Made by a program: the position numbers and the translations under genes. The notes beneath the pieces were generated by a model, which was given only the letters and a program-made list of their open reading frames with translations, made no database searches and had not been told where the DNA came from. 64,000 nt of DNA, taken from positions 51,128,321-51,192,320 of the forward strand of contig CM047808.1 of NCBI GenBank assembly GCA_026214975.1, given 5' to 3'. Source of the stretch: Gentiana macrophylla (taxonomy: Eukaryota; Streptophyta; Magnoliopsida; Gentianales; Gentianaceae). Each line of letters opens with the position of its first letter. The first letter of the stretch is position 1. Positions 10,856-22,078 of this stretch are shown in pieces.

Positions 10856-12678
10856 GACTTCGAGCTTAAGCAATAAGCATAATTTAAATGCGTAGTATTT
10901 AATCAATAGATGCATGATTTAAATCACGAAACGTTGAAACAAAAAAAAAGGGTTTATGGGGGCTCGGCCGACTGGCGGCTGCCCCCTCTCTCTGCGGCGG
11001 CGGCGGTGGCCCTAGGGCTGCCATCTGTCGGCTGTCCTCTTCCAATGGGGGAGATCGACCCTTTTCGTTTTGTGATATTTATTGTGCATAAATATCTCGT
11101 TTGTTTAGTTGTGTCACATGGCCAACCAATGGTTCAAATAGTTTGAGCCATTGGAAAACCATATGGCATATTGGCCTTTCAAATTTTGATTTGGAAAAGG
11201 TGCAAGCCTTTTCAAATATTTGATTTGTAAAAGGCGCAAGCTTCAAGCCACTTCCAAAATTTTGATTTTGGAAAGTGGCGAACCTAAACCAAAATTATTT
11301 GGCCTTTCCAAATATTTGATTTGTAATAGCGCAGTAGCCTTTTCAAATATTTGATTTGTAAAAGGCCTAGGCCAAGGCCACTTCCAAAATTTTGATTTTG
11401 GAAAGTGGCCAGGCCTAAGCTAAATTTAGTTTTGGAAAGGAAACAAATAGGAGACTTAGTAATTTTAATTTTATTTTGAATAGTTCAAATTTAATTAAAA
11501 TTAAAATCGATTTAAAATTAAATGTTAATTTTAATTTTTGATTAAGTCATATAATTAATTAAAAGTTATTTAATTATTTGATGTGATAAAATAAAGACGC
11601 ATGAGTAGTTAAAATTAGAATTTAATCTTTTTCATAAGATAAAATTGTATGGATTAGATGTGTAGATATAATGTGATTATATGGACCCCGATTGATCATG
11701 GACTCGACCAATATGATAGATGAGAATGTTTTCTTTATGTTGGTTTTTGAAAAATTGTCCTAGGCCGTTATGAAGAACGTGACCTAGTTTACTTTTTGCA
11801 TTTATCACATTCCCGTTGGCTCCCCCCGTGTGCGGCGGGTGTAATTATTAGATAAATTATTATGTAACAAGAATGGAGCAAGAAGTTGAAGACCAAGGAG
11901 AGATAAAGAACCCATTGGCGTACATAAATAAATATCCTATTGGCGGTTGCAGATACCCTTAGTTTGTGGCCCGCGGTTTCGTCAGTTTGTATTTGAAACC
12001 GCATCTAGGAAAAGTCCATGATCATACCGGTTATTTTGTGCGTGGAATGTTGTGTATGTTTTACTTTATATGATATAGTAGTAATATACACATAGTAGAT
12101 GAGACCATAATTAAACCAAATTAATTAAGTGAATTAATTTAAAATTATTCCCACATAAAAAATCAAGTCGGAATTGCCTCCCCATATTATAACGACGGTG
12201 AAGAGCCCTTGTCCGGACCCAACTCACCAGCCAAAGCGGGGGTTGACCTACCTCGGGTATATCGTCGTTATCGAGATATGATCGAAAGAGATCTCATGAA
12301 TATTGGGGTTATGACTAGACTAAGAATTCTCTCGGCCACCAGCCAAAGCGGGGTCGTTTGGATTTTAGAGGCAAGGGTTTGACTATTTTTCATAGGATGG
12401 AATATTGTCAAAGAGTTGACCGGTTAAACAACAAGAATCGTATAAGATACGATCGACAAATCGTTGTCCACCTGTTTAATTATTTTCGGCCCATCAACCA
12501 AAGTTGGGGGTCGGGATAGTTCGATGGAATCTTGCCCACTAAAGGAATTATTTTCTTGAAAGTCAATAGGGAATAGTTGGCTAGTGGGAGTAAAAACCTT
12601 ATAGATTTATTAAGTGCAAATTTAGGGTTTTCATACATGAGCTTTTGCTTATTCTATCTTTATTTATTGTTGTAGAAA
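10856..12678 (+). other. Long untranslated leader of the copia element
   Basis: There is no credible gene in these 1.8 kb. The leader holds a GC-rich patch (10960-11050), a duplicated hairpin block (11165-11412), AT-rich low-complexity DNA (11450-11650) and three scattered copies of the word ACCAGCCAAAGCGGGG or a variant (near 12230, 12338 and 12493). The 78-residue frame at 10910 has no homologue I recognise. Confidence 0.6.
11190..11412. repeat. Duplicated block with two identical long hairpins
   Basis: The words CAAATATTTGATTTGTAAAAGGC and GCCACTTCCAAAATTTTG alternate in two units about 120 bases apart. Each unit contains a hairpin of the form GCCACTTCCAAAA / TTTTGGAAAGTGGC, at about 11248-11279 and 11368-11399. 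Confidence 0.8.
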
Positions 12679-13490
12679 ATGTCAAACAAATTGAACCTTC
12701 ATTTTATCATCGAAAACAAGCTTGATGAGACGAATTTTCTCGATTGGGAAAGAAACCTCAAAATCGTTTTGAGGCACGAGAAGATTGGCTATGTCTTGGA
12801 CGAGGCCCTACCGGAAAAGCCCGCTGAGGGTCGGCTGCAGATGTTGTCGAGAAGTACAACAAGCACTGTTCTGACAGTACTGATGCTACATGTATCATGC
12901 TTGCTTCTATGACACATGAACTGCAGAAACATCATGAGTCTATGGACGCCTACTCTAGCATGGTCCACCTGAAGGAACTTTATGCTTCTCAGTCTCGCAC
13001 TGAGAGGTACGAGGTCTCGAAGGCCCTGTTTAGTTGTAAGATGGCATCTGGGACTACTGTGAGGTCACACGTGCTTAAAATGATCGGGTACATAGAGAGG
13101 CTTGGGAAGCTGGGCCACAAGTTGGAACGAGAGTTGAGTATTGACTTGACTCTGCAATCTCTACCTGATTCATTCTCACAGTTCTTGATGAAATATCACA
13201 TGAACAAGATAGATTGCTCCCTTGCGGAGTTATTGAACATGTTGAAGACTGCTGAGGGCACTGTGGGGAAGGGAAAGCAAGTGTTGATGGTCACTTCGAG
13301 CAAGGGCAAGGCAAAAGCCCAAAAGAAGTCCAAGAAGGCGAAGGCTGCACCTAAGCCAATGCCTAAGATAGCGAAAGACAAATCCAAGGATGCTTGCTTC
13401 CATTGCGGTGAGACCGGACATTGGAGGAGAAACTGCAAAGGCTTCTTGAGTACCAAGAAGAAGCATTTTGATGCTTCGACTTCAGGTATA
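12679..13490 (+). pseudogene. Copia gag, frameshifted
   Basis: Gag packages the element RNA into virus-like particles. ATG at 12679 opens the usual copia gag N-terminus (MSNKLNLHF, then a FLDW motif). The frame shifts near 12820-12840 from the 12679 frame to the 12897 frame, which then holds the UBN2-type middle part (SRTERYEVSKALFSCKM) and a Lys-rich linker. A CCHC zinc knuckle (CX2CX4HX4C) lies at 13395-13436. The protease starts soon after in the same frame. Confidence 0.88.
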
Positions 13491-13499
13491 TTTATGATT

Positions 13500-14874
13500 G
13501 AGATCAATATTTCTTCTTTTAAGTCTAACCACTGGGTATTAGATACTGGTTGTGGTTCTCATATTTGTACGAATATGCAGGCACTAAGAAGAACTAGAGA
13601 TCTGAGGAAATGAAAGGTGGACCTATGCGTTGGAAATAGAGCAAATGTTGTTGCGCTGGCCGTAGGAGTTTATTTTCTTTCATTGCCCAGTGGGCTAGTA
13701 CTTGAAATCAATAACTGTTATTTTGTTCCTGCTCTTACGAAGAGCATTATTTCTATTTCTGCATTAGATGTTGATGGTTTTTCATTTACGTTTGAGAATA
13801 AATATTGTTCTTTCACGTGATGGAATCTTTTATGGTACTGGTATACTTAGCAATGGTCTCTACATATTAAATATGAATGTTGATGTACTTAATATAAATA
13901 ACAAGAAAGCCAAAACAAATGACTTGAATGAATCCTACTTATGGCATTGTAGACTTGGCCATATAAATAAGAATCGCATTTCCAAACTCCATAAAGATGG
14001 AATGTTGGATCAATTCGATTATGAATCGTTTGATATATGCGAAGCTTGTTTACTTGTCAAGATGACAAAGTCACCTTTTAGTGGCAAAGGGATAAGATCC
14101 AATGAATTACTTGAGCTAATACATACTGATGTGTGTGGCCCAATGTCGATTCAAGCCAAAGGAGGATACTCTTATTTTATCACTTTCACTGATGACCATT
14201 CTCGCTATGGTTATATATACTTAATGAAGTATAAGTCTGAAGCCTTTGAAAGGTTCAAGGAATTCAGAAGTGAAGTGGAGAAACAACTAGGTAAAGAAAT
14301 CAAAACACTTCGGTCCGATCGAGGTGGAGAATACCTAGATGGAGAGTTTCAAGACTATTTGAAGGAGAATGGGATTCTACCTGAATGGACCCCTCCCGGG
14401 ACGCCACAAATGAATGGCGTGTCTGAGAGGCGGAACCGCACCTTGTTAGACATGGTGCGATCCATGATGAGCTATGCAGTTCTCCCAAAATCATTTTGGG
14501 GATGTGCTCTAGAAACCGCATCCTATACACTGAACCGAGTTCCATCAAAGACGGTTGACTCTACGCCATACGAGGTATGGACAAAGAGAAAACCGAGCCT
14601 AGGTCATCTAAAACCTTGGGGTTGTCCGACTTACGTGAAGCAGATGATGCCTGACAAATTAGAGCCCAGGTCTGACAAATGTCTGTTTGTGGGATATCCT
14701 AGGGAACCCAAAAGGTACCAATTTTACCATCCTGAGGAACAAAAGGTGTTTGTTGCCAGGACTGGCCACTTTCTAGAGAAAGAGTTAATTCAGGCTAGGG
14801 TCAGTGGGAGTAAAATTGATCTTGATGAAATTCGAGAACCGCTTACGGATAACAGTCAGTTGATGGAAGTATAG
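13500..14874 (+). pseudogene. Copia protease and integrase, with stops and one frameshift
   Basis: The aspartic protease motif DTG is at 13542-13550. TGA at 13611-13613 interrupts the protease, and a frameshift near 13800-13815 moves reading to the 13768 frame. That frame carries the GAG-pre-integrase HHCC region (WHCRLGHIN ... CEAC) and the integrase core, with acidic residues in HTDVCGP, LRSDRGGEY and SERRNRT. TAG at 14872-14874 ends the block; the same frame continues beyond it. The family is clear, and the copy cannot make a full polyprotein. Confidence 0.9.
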
Positions 14875-14877
14875 GAC

Positions 14878-16400
14878 TTGCCACACACAAATGTGACACC
14901 AGCCTCTACCGTGGACACACTAGCACCTCGTAGATCAACTAGGGAACGCCGTGAACCCGAAAGGTACACAGGCATATATCTCATGGAAGATGAGGACCCT
15001 AGAACTTATGAGGAATTGCTATTAAGGCATGACAAAGAGAAATGGCTGGAATCCATGAAAGACAACCAAGTTTGGAACTTAGTTGATCCACCTGAGGGAA
15101 TAGTTCCCATAGGGTGTAAATGGGTCTTTAAGAGAAAGACCGACATGGACGGTAACGTGACTACCTACAAGGCTAGGTTAGTGGCAAAAGGTTTTAAGCA
15201 AAGACAATGAGTTGACTATGACGAAACCTTTTCGCATGTTGCCATGTTAAAATCCATTAGAATTTTGCTCGCTATTGCAGCATACCATGATTACGAAATC
15301 TGGCAGATGGATGTGAAAACAGCTTTCCTTAACGGGAACCTGTCTGAGGAAGTGTATATGACACAGCCTGAGGGTTTCACAACCAATGACGCCAGGATAG
15401 TGTGTAAGCTGCAAAGGTCCATTTATGGATTAAAGCAAGCTTCTCGGAGTTGGAATCTTCGCTTTGATGAGATAATCAAACAGTTTGATTTCATCAAGAA
15501 CGAAGATGAGCCCTGTGTTTACAAGAAGGTTAGTGGGAGTGCCATTGTGTTCTTAGTGCTTTATGTAGATGACATATTGCTCATAGGGAATGATGTGCCC
15601 ATGTTATCATCGATCAAAGCTTGGTTATCCAAGAACTTCTCTATGAAGGACTTGGGTGAGGCGACTTATATGCGGGAATAAAGATCTATAGAGATAGATC
15701 TAAAAGGTTGCTTGGTGCTGTCGCAATCCACCTATATAGACAAGATCTTGAGGAGATTCGGCATGGAGGCGATCAAGAAAGGATTCTTCGCCCATGTCAC
15801 ATAGGGTCTACTGTCGAAAGGAATGAGTCCTAAGACAGAGGAGGAAAGGGCACAAATGAGTAAAGTCCCTTATGCTTCAGCAATCGGGTCTATCATGTAT
15901 GCCATGTTATGCACAAGACCAGATGTCACGTACCCTATTAGTATGACTAGTAGGTACTAGTCCAATCCAGGTGATGGTCCTTTGGATTCTTTCATAAGAA
16001 TATCCTTAAGTACTTGAGGCGTACTAGGGATATATTCTGGTTTTCGGAATGATGATTTAGTATTACGAGGTTACACATATGCCGGTTTCAAAGCGACAAG
16101 GATGACTTTAAGTCACAATCTGGATTTGTTTTCACGCTTAACGGCGGAGCAGGTGAGTGGTGGAAGAGTTCCAAGCGGGGAGACTACTGCGGACTCTACA
16201 ACGGAAGCCGAATACATAGCAACCTCGGGCGGCAAAGGAAGTAGTTTGGATGAAGAAGTTCATTCATCGAACTTGGTGTGGTTCCTCCATTGAAGGTCCA
16301 GGTGCTCAGATCGTGATAATAATGGAGCGATATCTCGATCGAAGGAACCAAGGTCTCATCGAAGTCCAAACATGTGCTACACGGCGCTATCACTTGATTA
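14878..16400 (+). pseudogene. Copia reverse transcriptase and RNase H, decayed
   Basis: The RT starts after a linker (RRSTRERREPERYTG) with WVFKRKTD and VDYDETF, broken by TGA at 15208-15210. The catalytic YVDD is at 15562-15573 and intact. A frameshift near 15670 ends the long frame (TAA at 15679-15681). The rest of the RT and RNase H, including SKVPYASAIGS, MYAMLCTRPD and TTEAEYIA, can be followed with several more lesions to about 16400. The words CACGGATGATAACATA at about 16458 and 16503 are a short local duplication of the RNase H tail. Confidence 0.88.
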
Positions 16401-16884
16401 GAGATAGAGAGATAGTCAGATATGGGTGATAGATGTAAAGATAGAGAAAGTCCACACGGATGATAACATAGAGATGTAAAAGCATAGAGAAACATGTTCA
16501 CTTGCACGGATGATAACATACGGGTACTAAATGCGTGCCACCACCTTTCCTCTTTGCTCTGGTGGGCATTATGCCACGTGGTGGCAAAAGTGTCGGGCTG
16601 GCATTGATTATGGCGTTCTTGGCCATTTTCTTGACATAGTTGTCGCCATTAAACTGTCATATTGAAAACAATAAGTTGTTAATATATTTGGTTAATCAAA
16701 ATATAAATAAAAATACAAACAAATTAAAGCAAGATATGTATTAACTTACCATCTCCTCGGGATCCAAAAGCGGCAATCCAAGGTCACCATTGACAATGAC
16801 ACCCAAATCCTCCTCGGTCATCATCGGTGTATCTCATCATCCAAACCGTGAGTGCATTGTGGAGGAAGGCGGCTCCGGGGAGAG

Positions 16885-16990
16885 GAACTACCTACCGTCT
16901 ACCTCTACCTCTACCTCTACGACATTTATTTGACACAGAAAATGATGTTTATACTAATCTAAATGCAATTATACTAATTAATAATAAATT
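16885..16990. repeat. Left copy of the repeat flanking the CACTA fragment
   Basis: It contains a CTCTAC microsatellite, GACATTTATTTGACAC and TTTATACTAATCTAAATGCAA, and recurs at 19825-19947. Weaker similarity extends left to 16766 (CGGCAATCCAAGGT), also present at 19804, with a stretch missing from the right copy. Confidence 0.8.
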
Positions 16991-17049
16991 ACAATGTTTA
17001 ATACATTATTATTCAACAATGATGACAAAATAAAATATTTAATACATTA

Positions 17050-19480
17050 TTATTCACTATCACTACTAGAATGGAAGAGTTCTTCCTCCTCTTCATCAGT
17101 ATCTAGATCATCAACCGATTCTTCTTCCTCTTCATCTTCTTGTTGAATGAAATCCGCCATCTCATCATCATCCAAGTCATTATCCCCAACATCGGAGTCA
17201 ACATCGACATCAAGATCTTGGTGGACAATGTTAAGAGGATCGATAATCGGAAACATCATTGATCACTTGTTCTTGGAAAACGTTTTCCTCGGCGGGAGCA
17301 TCGATAGTCGATCTTGCCTTTGTTTTGAAAACAACCGACCATTGATCTTTGTCTTTTTTCAAACTTGGATATGGAGCATAGTAGACTTGCTCGACTTGAT
17401 AAGCGAGAACAAATGGATCATAGCGCCATATTTCTACCACGATGAACTTCAACTATCTTATAATCTTTATGCACATTCATGCCCGTTGTAAATTATCAAA
17501 CCAATCACATTTGAACAATACGGCTTTGTAGAGCGATCGAAGCTCCATAATACACCAACTCAATGATTTCATTTAAAGTGCCATAATAGTCGGCACCTTC
17601 CGTGGAGCGACACAAACTCCGTTGTTGATGAAGATTTACCAATATCGGTTGCCGGTTGAATGTCCGAAAGTTGTAGCCGTTAATCAAATAACGTTTCCAA
17701 GTTTTGACTTGAGCGAGAAGGACCACTTGCCAAGCTTTTAGCAAATCATCATTCAACAATGATGCTTGTTGTGCAAACCATTTAGTAAATTCATTTTCAT
17801 ATTTATTCCAAATATCAGCCGAGAGTCAATTGAAATTTGTTGAACACGAATAAATTGCTCGAACAATCTAAGAATGAATCATTTTGTCGGTTAATGTATA
17901 TTTGTTGAAAAAGCTGTTAAGCATTGTATATATGTAGTAATGAGGTACTTACAGTTCATATGGTTTCATGATTTGCTGATTAGACAATACGTATTACTTG
18001 TGCACAAAGTCATATTCTTTATTATCCAAGAACCTCGTCTTGCACTTCCCGAGTTGTTGTACCATTATGATCACGGAATGCTTTCGGTAAATCTGAAAGC
18101 GATTGCGATGCGAAGTCTCACCAATGACAAGATTCTTTGCTTTTGTTTCAATATGATCATCGTAATACATAGAGCGAAGTTTGAAATCTCTTCCAACAAA
18201 TACGCATTGCATATTGATCCCTCTACTTAAAGCTTTGTTACCAATCTTTTGTTTTAAGTGATTCAAAAACCTTTCGAATGGATACATCCATCGATATTGC
18301 GCCAGGACCACCAACTCGACCTCATCACGGCAAGTGTACCGGTAAATGCTCCATCGAGTTAAAAAAGCGGCGGAGGCAAAATCTTCTCTAACTTGCAAAT
18401 AATCTCGGCAATGTTATTCTCTAAGCGAATCACGTCTTCTATTTTAGGGTAGCGAACACAAGTCTCGAAAGAATTGACTTATCTCGGTCAATGCATTCCA
18501 CTCATTTTAGGAATCAATTCTCGGACGGCAAGCGGCAACAAGCGTTCCATAAAAACGTGACAATCATGGCTTTTCAAACCACGTAGAATGTATTGATCAT
18601 GATCTACGCACCTACCAGGTGAAGCATAACCGTCGTCGGAATTTCAACTTGGTGACCCATTCACACAACACTTTTCTTTCTCGCTTGTCAAGAACAAGTT
18701 GTACAATCGGGCGCTTCAGCAAAGCTCTTTCAAATCTTTAGCAGATTTTGGACCACAAGCAGTTTTGCCTTTAACGTCCATAACCGTGTCAATCAGTTTT
18801 TCAAAGAAGTTTTTCTCAATATGCATCACATCCAGGCAATGTCGAAGCAGCAATGTTTTCCAATACGGAAGATCCCAAAAAATGCTTCTTTTCCACCAAC
18901 CATTCTTGAAGTTTTTAAGCCGTTTCAAGTCTGAATCTGAGCCATCAATGATGCTTGGTAGGTGTTGTACAAATTCCCATACCTCCTCACCACTCAATCT
19001 ACGGGGTGGAGTCGCGTGTTCATACTGTTTGGACTTCAAAAAACCTTTATCAGTGCGAAAAATATGGTCTTGGGGAGCGCCGATGACAATCAAACCAAGT
19101 GCATTTACCACTAGAATGACTTGTTTCCATCACCACAATAGGGACAAGCTTTCACACTAGCCGTAGTCCACACCGGATAACATGTCATCTGCAGGAAAAT
19201 CATTGATAGTCCACATTAGTGCAAAGCCTCATATGAAAGTCTGTTTTGTGGATACATCGTAAGTAAAAACCTGTTTTCCCGTAAATTTGCTTCAACTCTT
19301 AATCAATGTTTTAATCGAGGTTTCCTTTGGATTTTGGCCCGGTACAGGCATTGTCTCAGGCGGAAGATTGCGTAGCATGAGAAACATGTTCACTTGCTTG
19401 GGTGGGCTTAGACATATGGGTGATTGGGAGATTTTCTCATGGGGTAGTACCATTTTCCAAAGCGGGTAGGAATAAAGACC
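17050..19480 (-). pseudogene. CACTA TNP2-type transposase, decayed
   Basis: The protein cuts and moves CACTA elements. Reading right to left on the minus strand: TNP2 pieces at about 19480-19165 (TYDVSTKQ, WTINDFPADDM, then a CPYCG zinc motif), the main TNP2 block at 19111-18716 (WWKRSIFWDLPYWK, CLDVMHIEKNFFEKL), a DUF4218-like block at 18398-17994 (YRWMYPFERFLNHLK), a linker with NGYNF and YYGTLNEIIEL (17759-17505), a DUF4216-like block at 17452-17231 (PFVLAYQVEQVYY), and an acidic tail (17259-17050). At least four frame changes and several stops separate these blocks. Confidence 0.85.
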
Positions 19481-19824
19481 TGCTTTTCAAAGAAACCAAT
19501 TCAACCACATACTTATCATCATTTCAATCCAAATTCAACAAACCAATTCAACCAACATCCGGTTTCTAAACTAAGCATTTTCAACCAACATCCGGCTTTG
19601 CACATACTTAAGCATTCAACAAACCAATTCAACCAATTCAACCAACATCCGGCTTTGCACATACTTAAGCATTTTCCTAACTTATCTAACTAATACACAT
19701 AAGTAAGCATTTTCCTAACTTATAATTACAACACATATATATCTATAAATATATACTACATATGATACACTATATAAAAAATATTAAAAAAATAACTATA
19801 AAACCGGCAATCCAAGGTGCAAAG

Positions 19825-19947
19825 GAACTACCCCTACGCGTCTACACTCTACCTCTACCTCTGCGACATCTATTTGACACGAAAAATAGCGTTTATACTA
19901 ATCTAAATGCAATTATAATAAAAGGCGTTTATACTAATTAATAATTT
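19825..19947. repeat. Right copy of the repeat flanking the CACTA fragment
   Basis: It corresponds to 16885-16990, with an extra partial duplication of GCGTTTATACTAAT. It ends a few bases before the 3' LTR. Confidence 0.8.
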
Positions 19948-19950
19948 GGG

Positions 19951-21684
19951 TGACCGGAGGAAAATGTGTCCTAAACACAATTGGGTTGGACCGGATCCGT
20001 CCGGTCGGGTCATTCTGCCTATTTAGTTCATGTAATAACTTTATTATGATCAATAAAAGCACTTATGTTATTATATATATTGTTTATCTTTATTTTATTT
20101 GTTGTATATATATAGTAACGTCCCTAGTATCAAACTGTGATAGAGAAACCATGATACTGATTATGGTTGTTGAGATCTCTAATCATTATAGCAAGATTGG
20201 TACTTAAATGTCTCTAGTCTTACATATTATCAAAATGGACATTGATAGTATAACCAGACTAGCACGTATTGGATGTCTTCTATCTTTTAGAAGATAGAGA
20301 TAGATCTCGTCTATCGAAGTGTAGGGACACTTGGACTGTACGTGGACGTGTATTAGAGAATGCGTACATTAGACTGACCCACTTACATTAAGTGTCACAC
20401 TATGTGGTGGTTGTGTAATTATCCTTTTGACCGGAGTCTTCATGGCATCACGGTGTGGATTGTCATGCTTTGACACTATTGAGATTTCTCCTAACCACGG
20501 GGCGATCATGCGGTAGTGATTGGGCATGATATTGAAGCATGCAGAGTATACATGATTGGTCGTCCGGGAATCGCGTATCCTATGATTGGGATCGAATATC
20601 CGAAATGGCCTTTTATAAGGAATGTCTAGCTCTCGAGAATCTTTGCAAAGTGGGAGTAAATGTGTTATCCCAAGAGAGCGTGATATCCAGATTATAAGAT
20701 ACGATCGTAAATGTATTGACACTCGAGATACGATCGTATGGATATTGTTACAGCGATAGGATTGTAAGTTACACGGTAACTGCTTCACATGAAAGGTAGT
20801 AGTCATTGCTTTTGACTCTTCCGATAATTGGGGGTCACGGTGTGTTGCTTGACGCTATCCCATGATCGTTAGGTATGAAGGGCATTTTAGTAAATTGCAC
20901 TTTGTGTCTACGGCCAACATACTCGGAAGCCTATCGGGTCACACACATATGAACATCGAGTCGGATTAAAATGCGGTTATGGTTGATAACCAAATAAGGA
21001 AAGTTTATCTCTAGACTATAAAGGTAATATTCCGGAAGTCAATCTTTTGGGATATGGGGCGCCACTTTTGATGTGTATAAGATACACTTGGATTGTGCAC
21101 TTAAATTAATAAGATTGCCATAATATTAATATAAGATATTAATTGATTTTGGAAAAATAGGTTTATGGTAATAAGATAATTATATTCAATATAAGATATT
21201 GACAAAATAAATTATAATTAAAGAGATAAATCAATCTAGTTGATTTTCCTTATTTTATTGAAAAAAGGTTTTCTTCTCCTACACACTAATTGGGGCGCCA
21301 CCTCTAGCTATAAATAAGAGGTGGGTGTCAAGCTCTTTTGTACATCACAATTGCCAGAGCTCATAGTTCTCGTGTAAAATAGAGAGCAATCCATAGTGAG
21401 TTTGTGAGGGAGGAAAAAGGCCGGTCTAGCAACCGGAGTTTTCCAGTAGAAATCCAAGGAGGATTCCGGCAAGGGGTTCGTGTGGATTAGCGATAGAGGC
21501 AAGACACGTGGACGGCTTGCGCATTGAACTACTCTCCGTTGGCGGTCAAAGCGACGATCTTATAGATCATCTGAGGTATAACCGTCGAACTACTTAACGT
21601 GTTTGTTGCATTAAACGAAGAACGATCTAGAAAAAGGAAATCAAATTTTAAATTCCGCTGCGTTAAACTAGTGATTTCCTAACA
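19951..21684 (+). repeat. 3' LTR of the copia element
   Basis: It is colinear with 9019-10840 from AAATGTGTCCTAAAC onward and ends at the same ATTTCCTAACA. About 90 AT-rich bases present at 10095-10185 are absent. The first six to eight bases are replaced by TGACCGGAG, so the exact start is uncertain. Confidence 0.9.
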
Positions 21685-22078
21685 ATTTACACGAAAAATA
21701 ATCGTGGTGCTCGAAATAATCTTTTGAATGTTTAATGTAAGGGGAAGTTCTTCTATGTTGAGTCTATTTGAGTAGTAAAACATGTGGATGAATCTGGACC
21801 ACACAACTCAAATTTAAATTATGTGGTCCAGAATCATCCACGTGTGTCTACGGTGCAAATAAAGTGACTAGGGAAGAATTACCCAGTAAGTAATTGCAGT
21901 ATCGGAATAAAAAACATGGTAGCAATAGACTTTTTTTTTTTATTCTTTCTATTTTTCAAAAGATTACATATACAAACATAAAAGATAAAAAATAGGAAAA
22001 TAATATTTCATTTCAAAATCATAGTTAGCTCTATCAAACATTCTTCACACATTAATCTTTAATGTTTAATGCTCTAAT
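21685..22078. other. Unannotated AT-rich spacer
   Basis: This opens with the right ATTTA duplication. Only A/T-rich DNA with a T run (about 21931) is seen; no gene or clear repeat. Confidence 0.5.

Larger units (their letters stand above)
16510..19950 (-). mobile_element. Fragment of a CACTA (En/Spm) DNA transposon nested in the copia element
   Basis: Between the copia RNase H tail and the 3' LTR lies DNA unrelated to copia, whose minus strand encodes a TNP2-type transposase in the usual domain order. I see no clear CACTA/TAGTG termini at either junction, so the element is probably truncated on both sides. Related blocks of about 110 bases stand near both junctions (16885-16990 and 19825-19947). 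Repeats of AACCAATTCAACCAACATCCGG at 19495-19720 look like intron or subterminal repeats. Confidence 0.8.
9019..21684 (+). mobile_element. Ty1/copia retrotransposon with a nested CACTA fragment
   Basis: Two LTRs (9019-10840 and about 19951-21684) flank an internal region with a primer-binding site, a 1.8-kb leader, gag-pol in copia order (gag, protease, integrase, RT, RNase H) and, between RNase H and the 3' LTR, roughly 3.4 kb of CACTA-transposon DNA. ATTTA flanks both sides. LTR divergence is about 4 percent over a 230-base stretch compared by eye, so the insertion is old enough for the coding region to have collapsed. The first bases of the 3' LTR (TGTTGG in the left copy) are altered at the CACTA junction. 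Confidence 0.92.

Noticed and set aside
10910..11146. A 78-residue frame in the copia leader with an Ala/Pro-rich stretch
   Set aside because: It is in the untranslated leader, GC-rich by composition, without any recognisable domain.
18699..19160. Plus-strand 153-residue frame at 18.7 kb
   Set aside because: It is the complement of the well-recognised CACTA TNP2 block on the minus strand.
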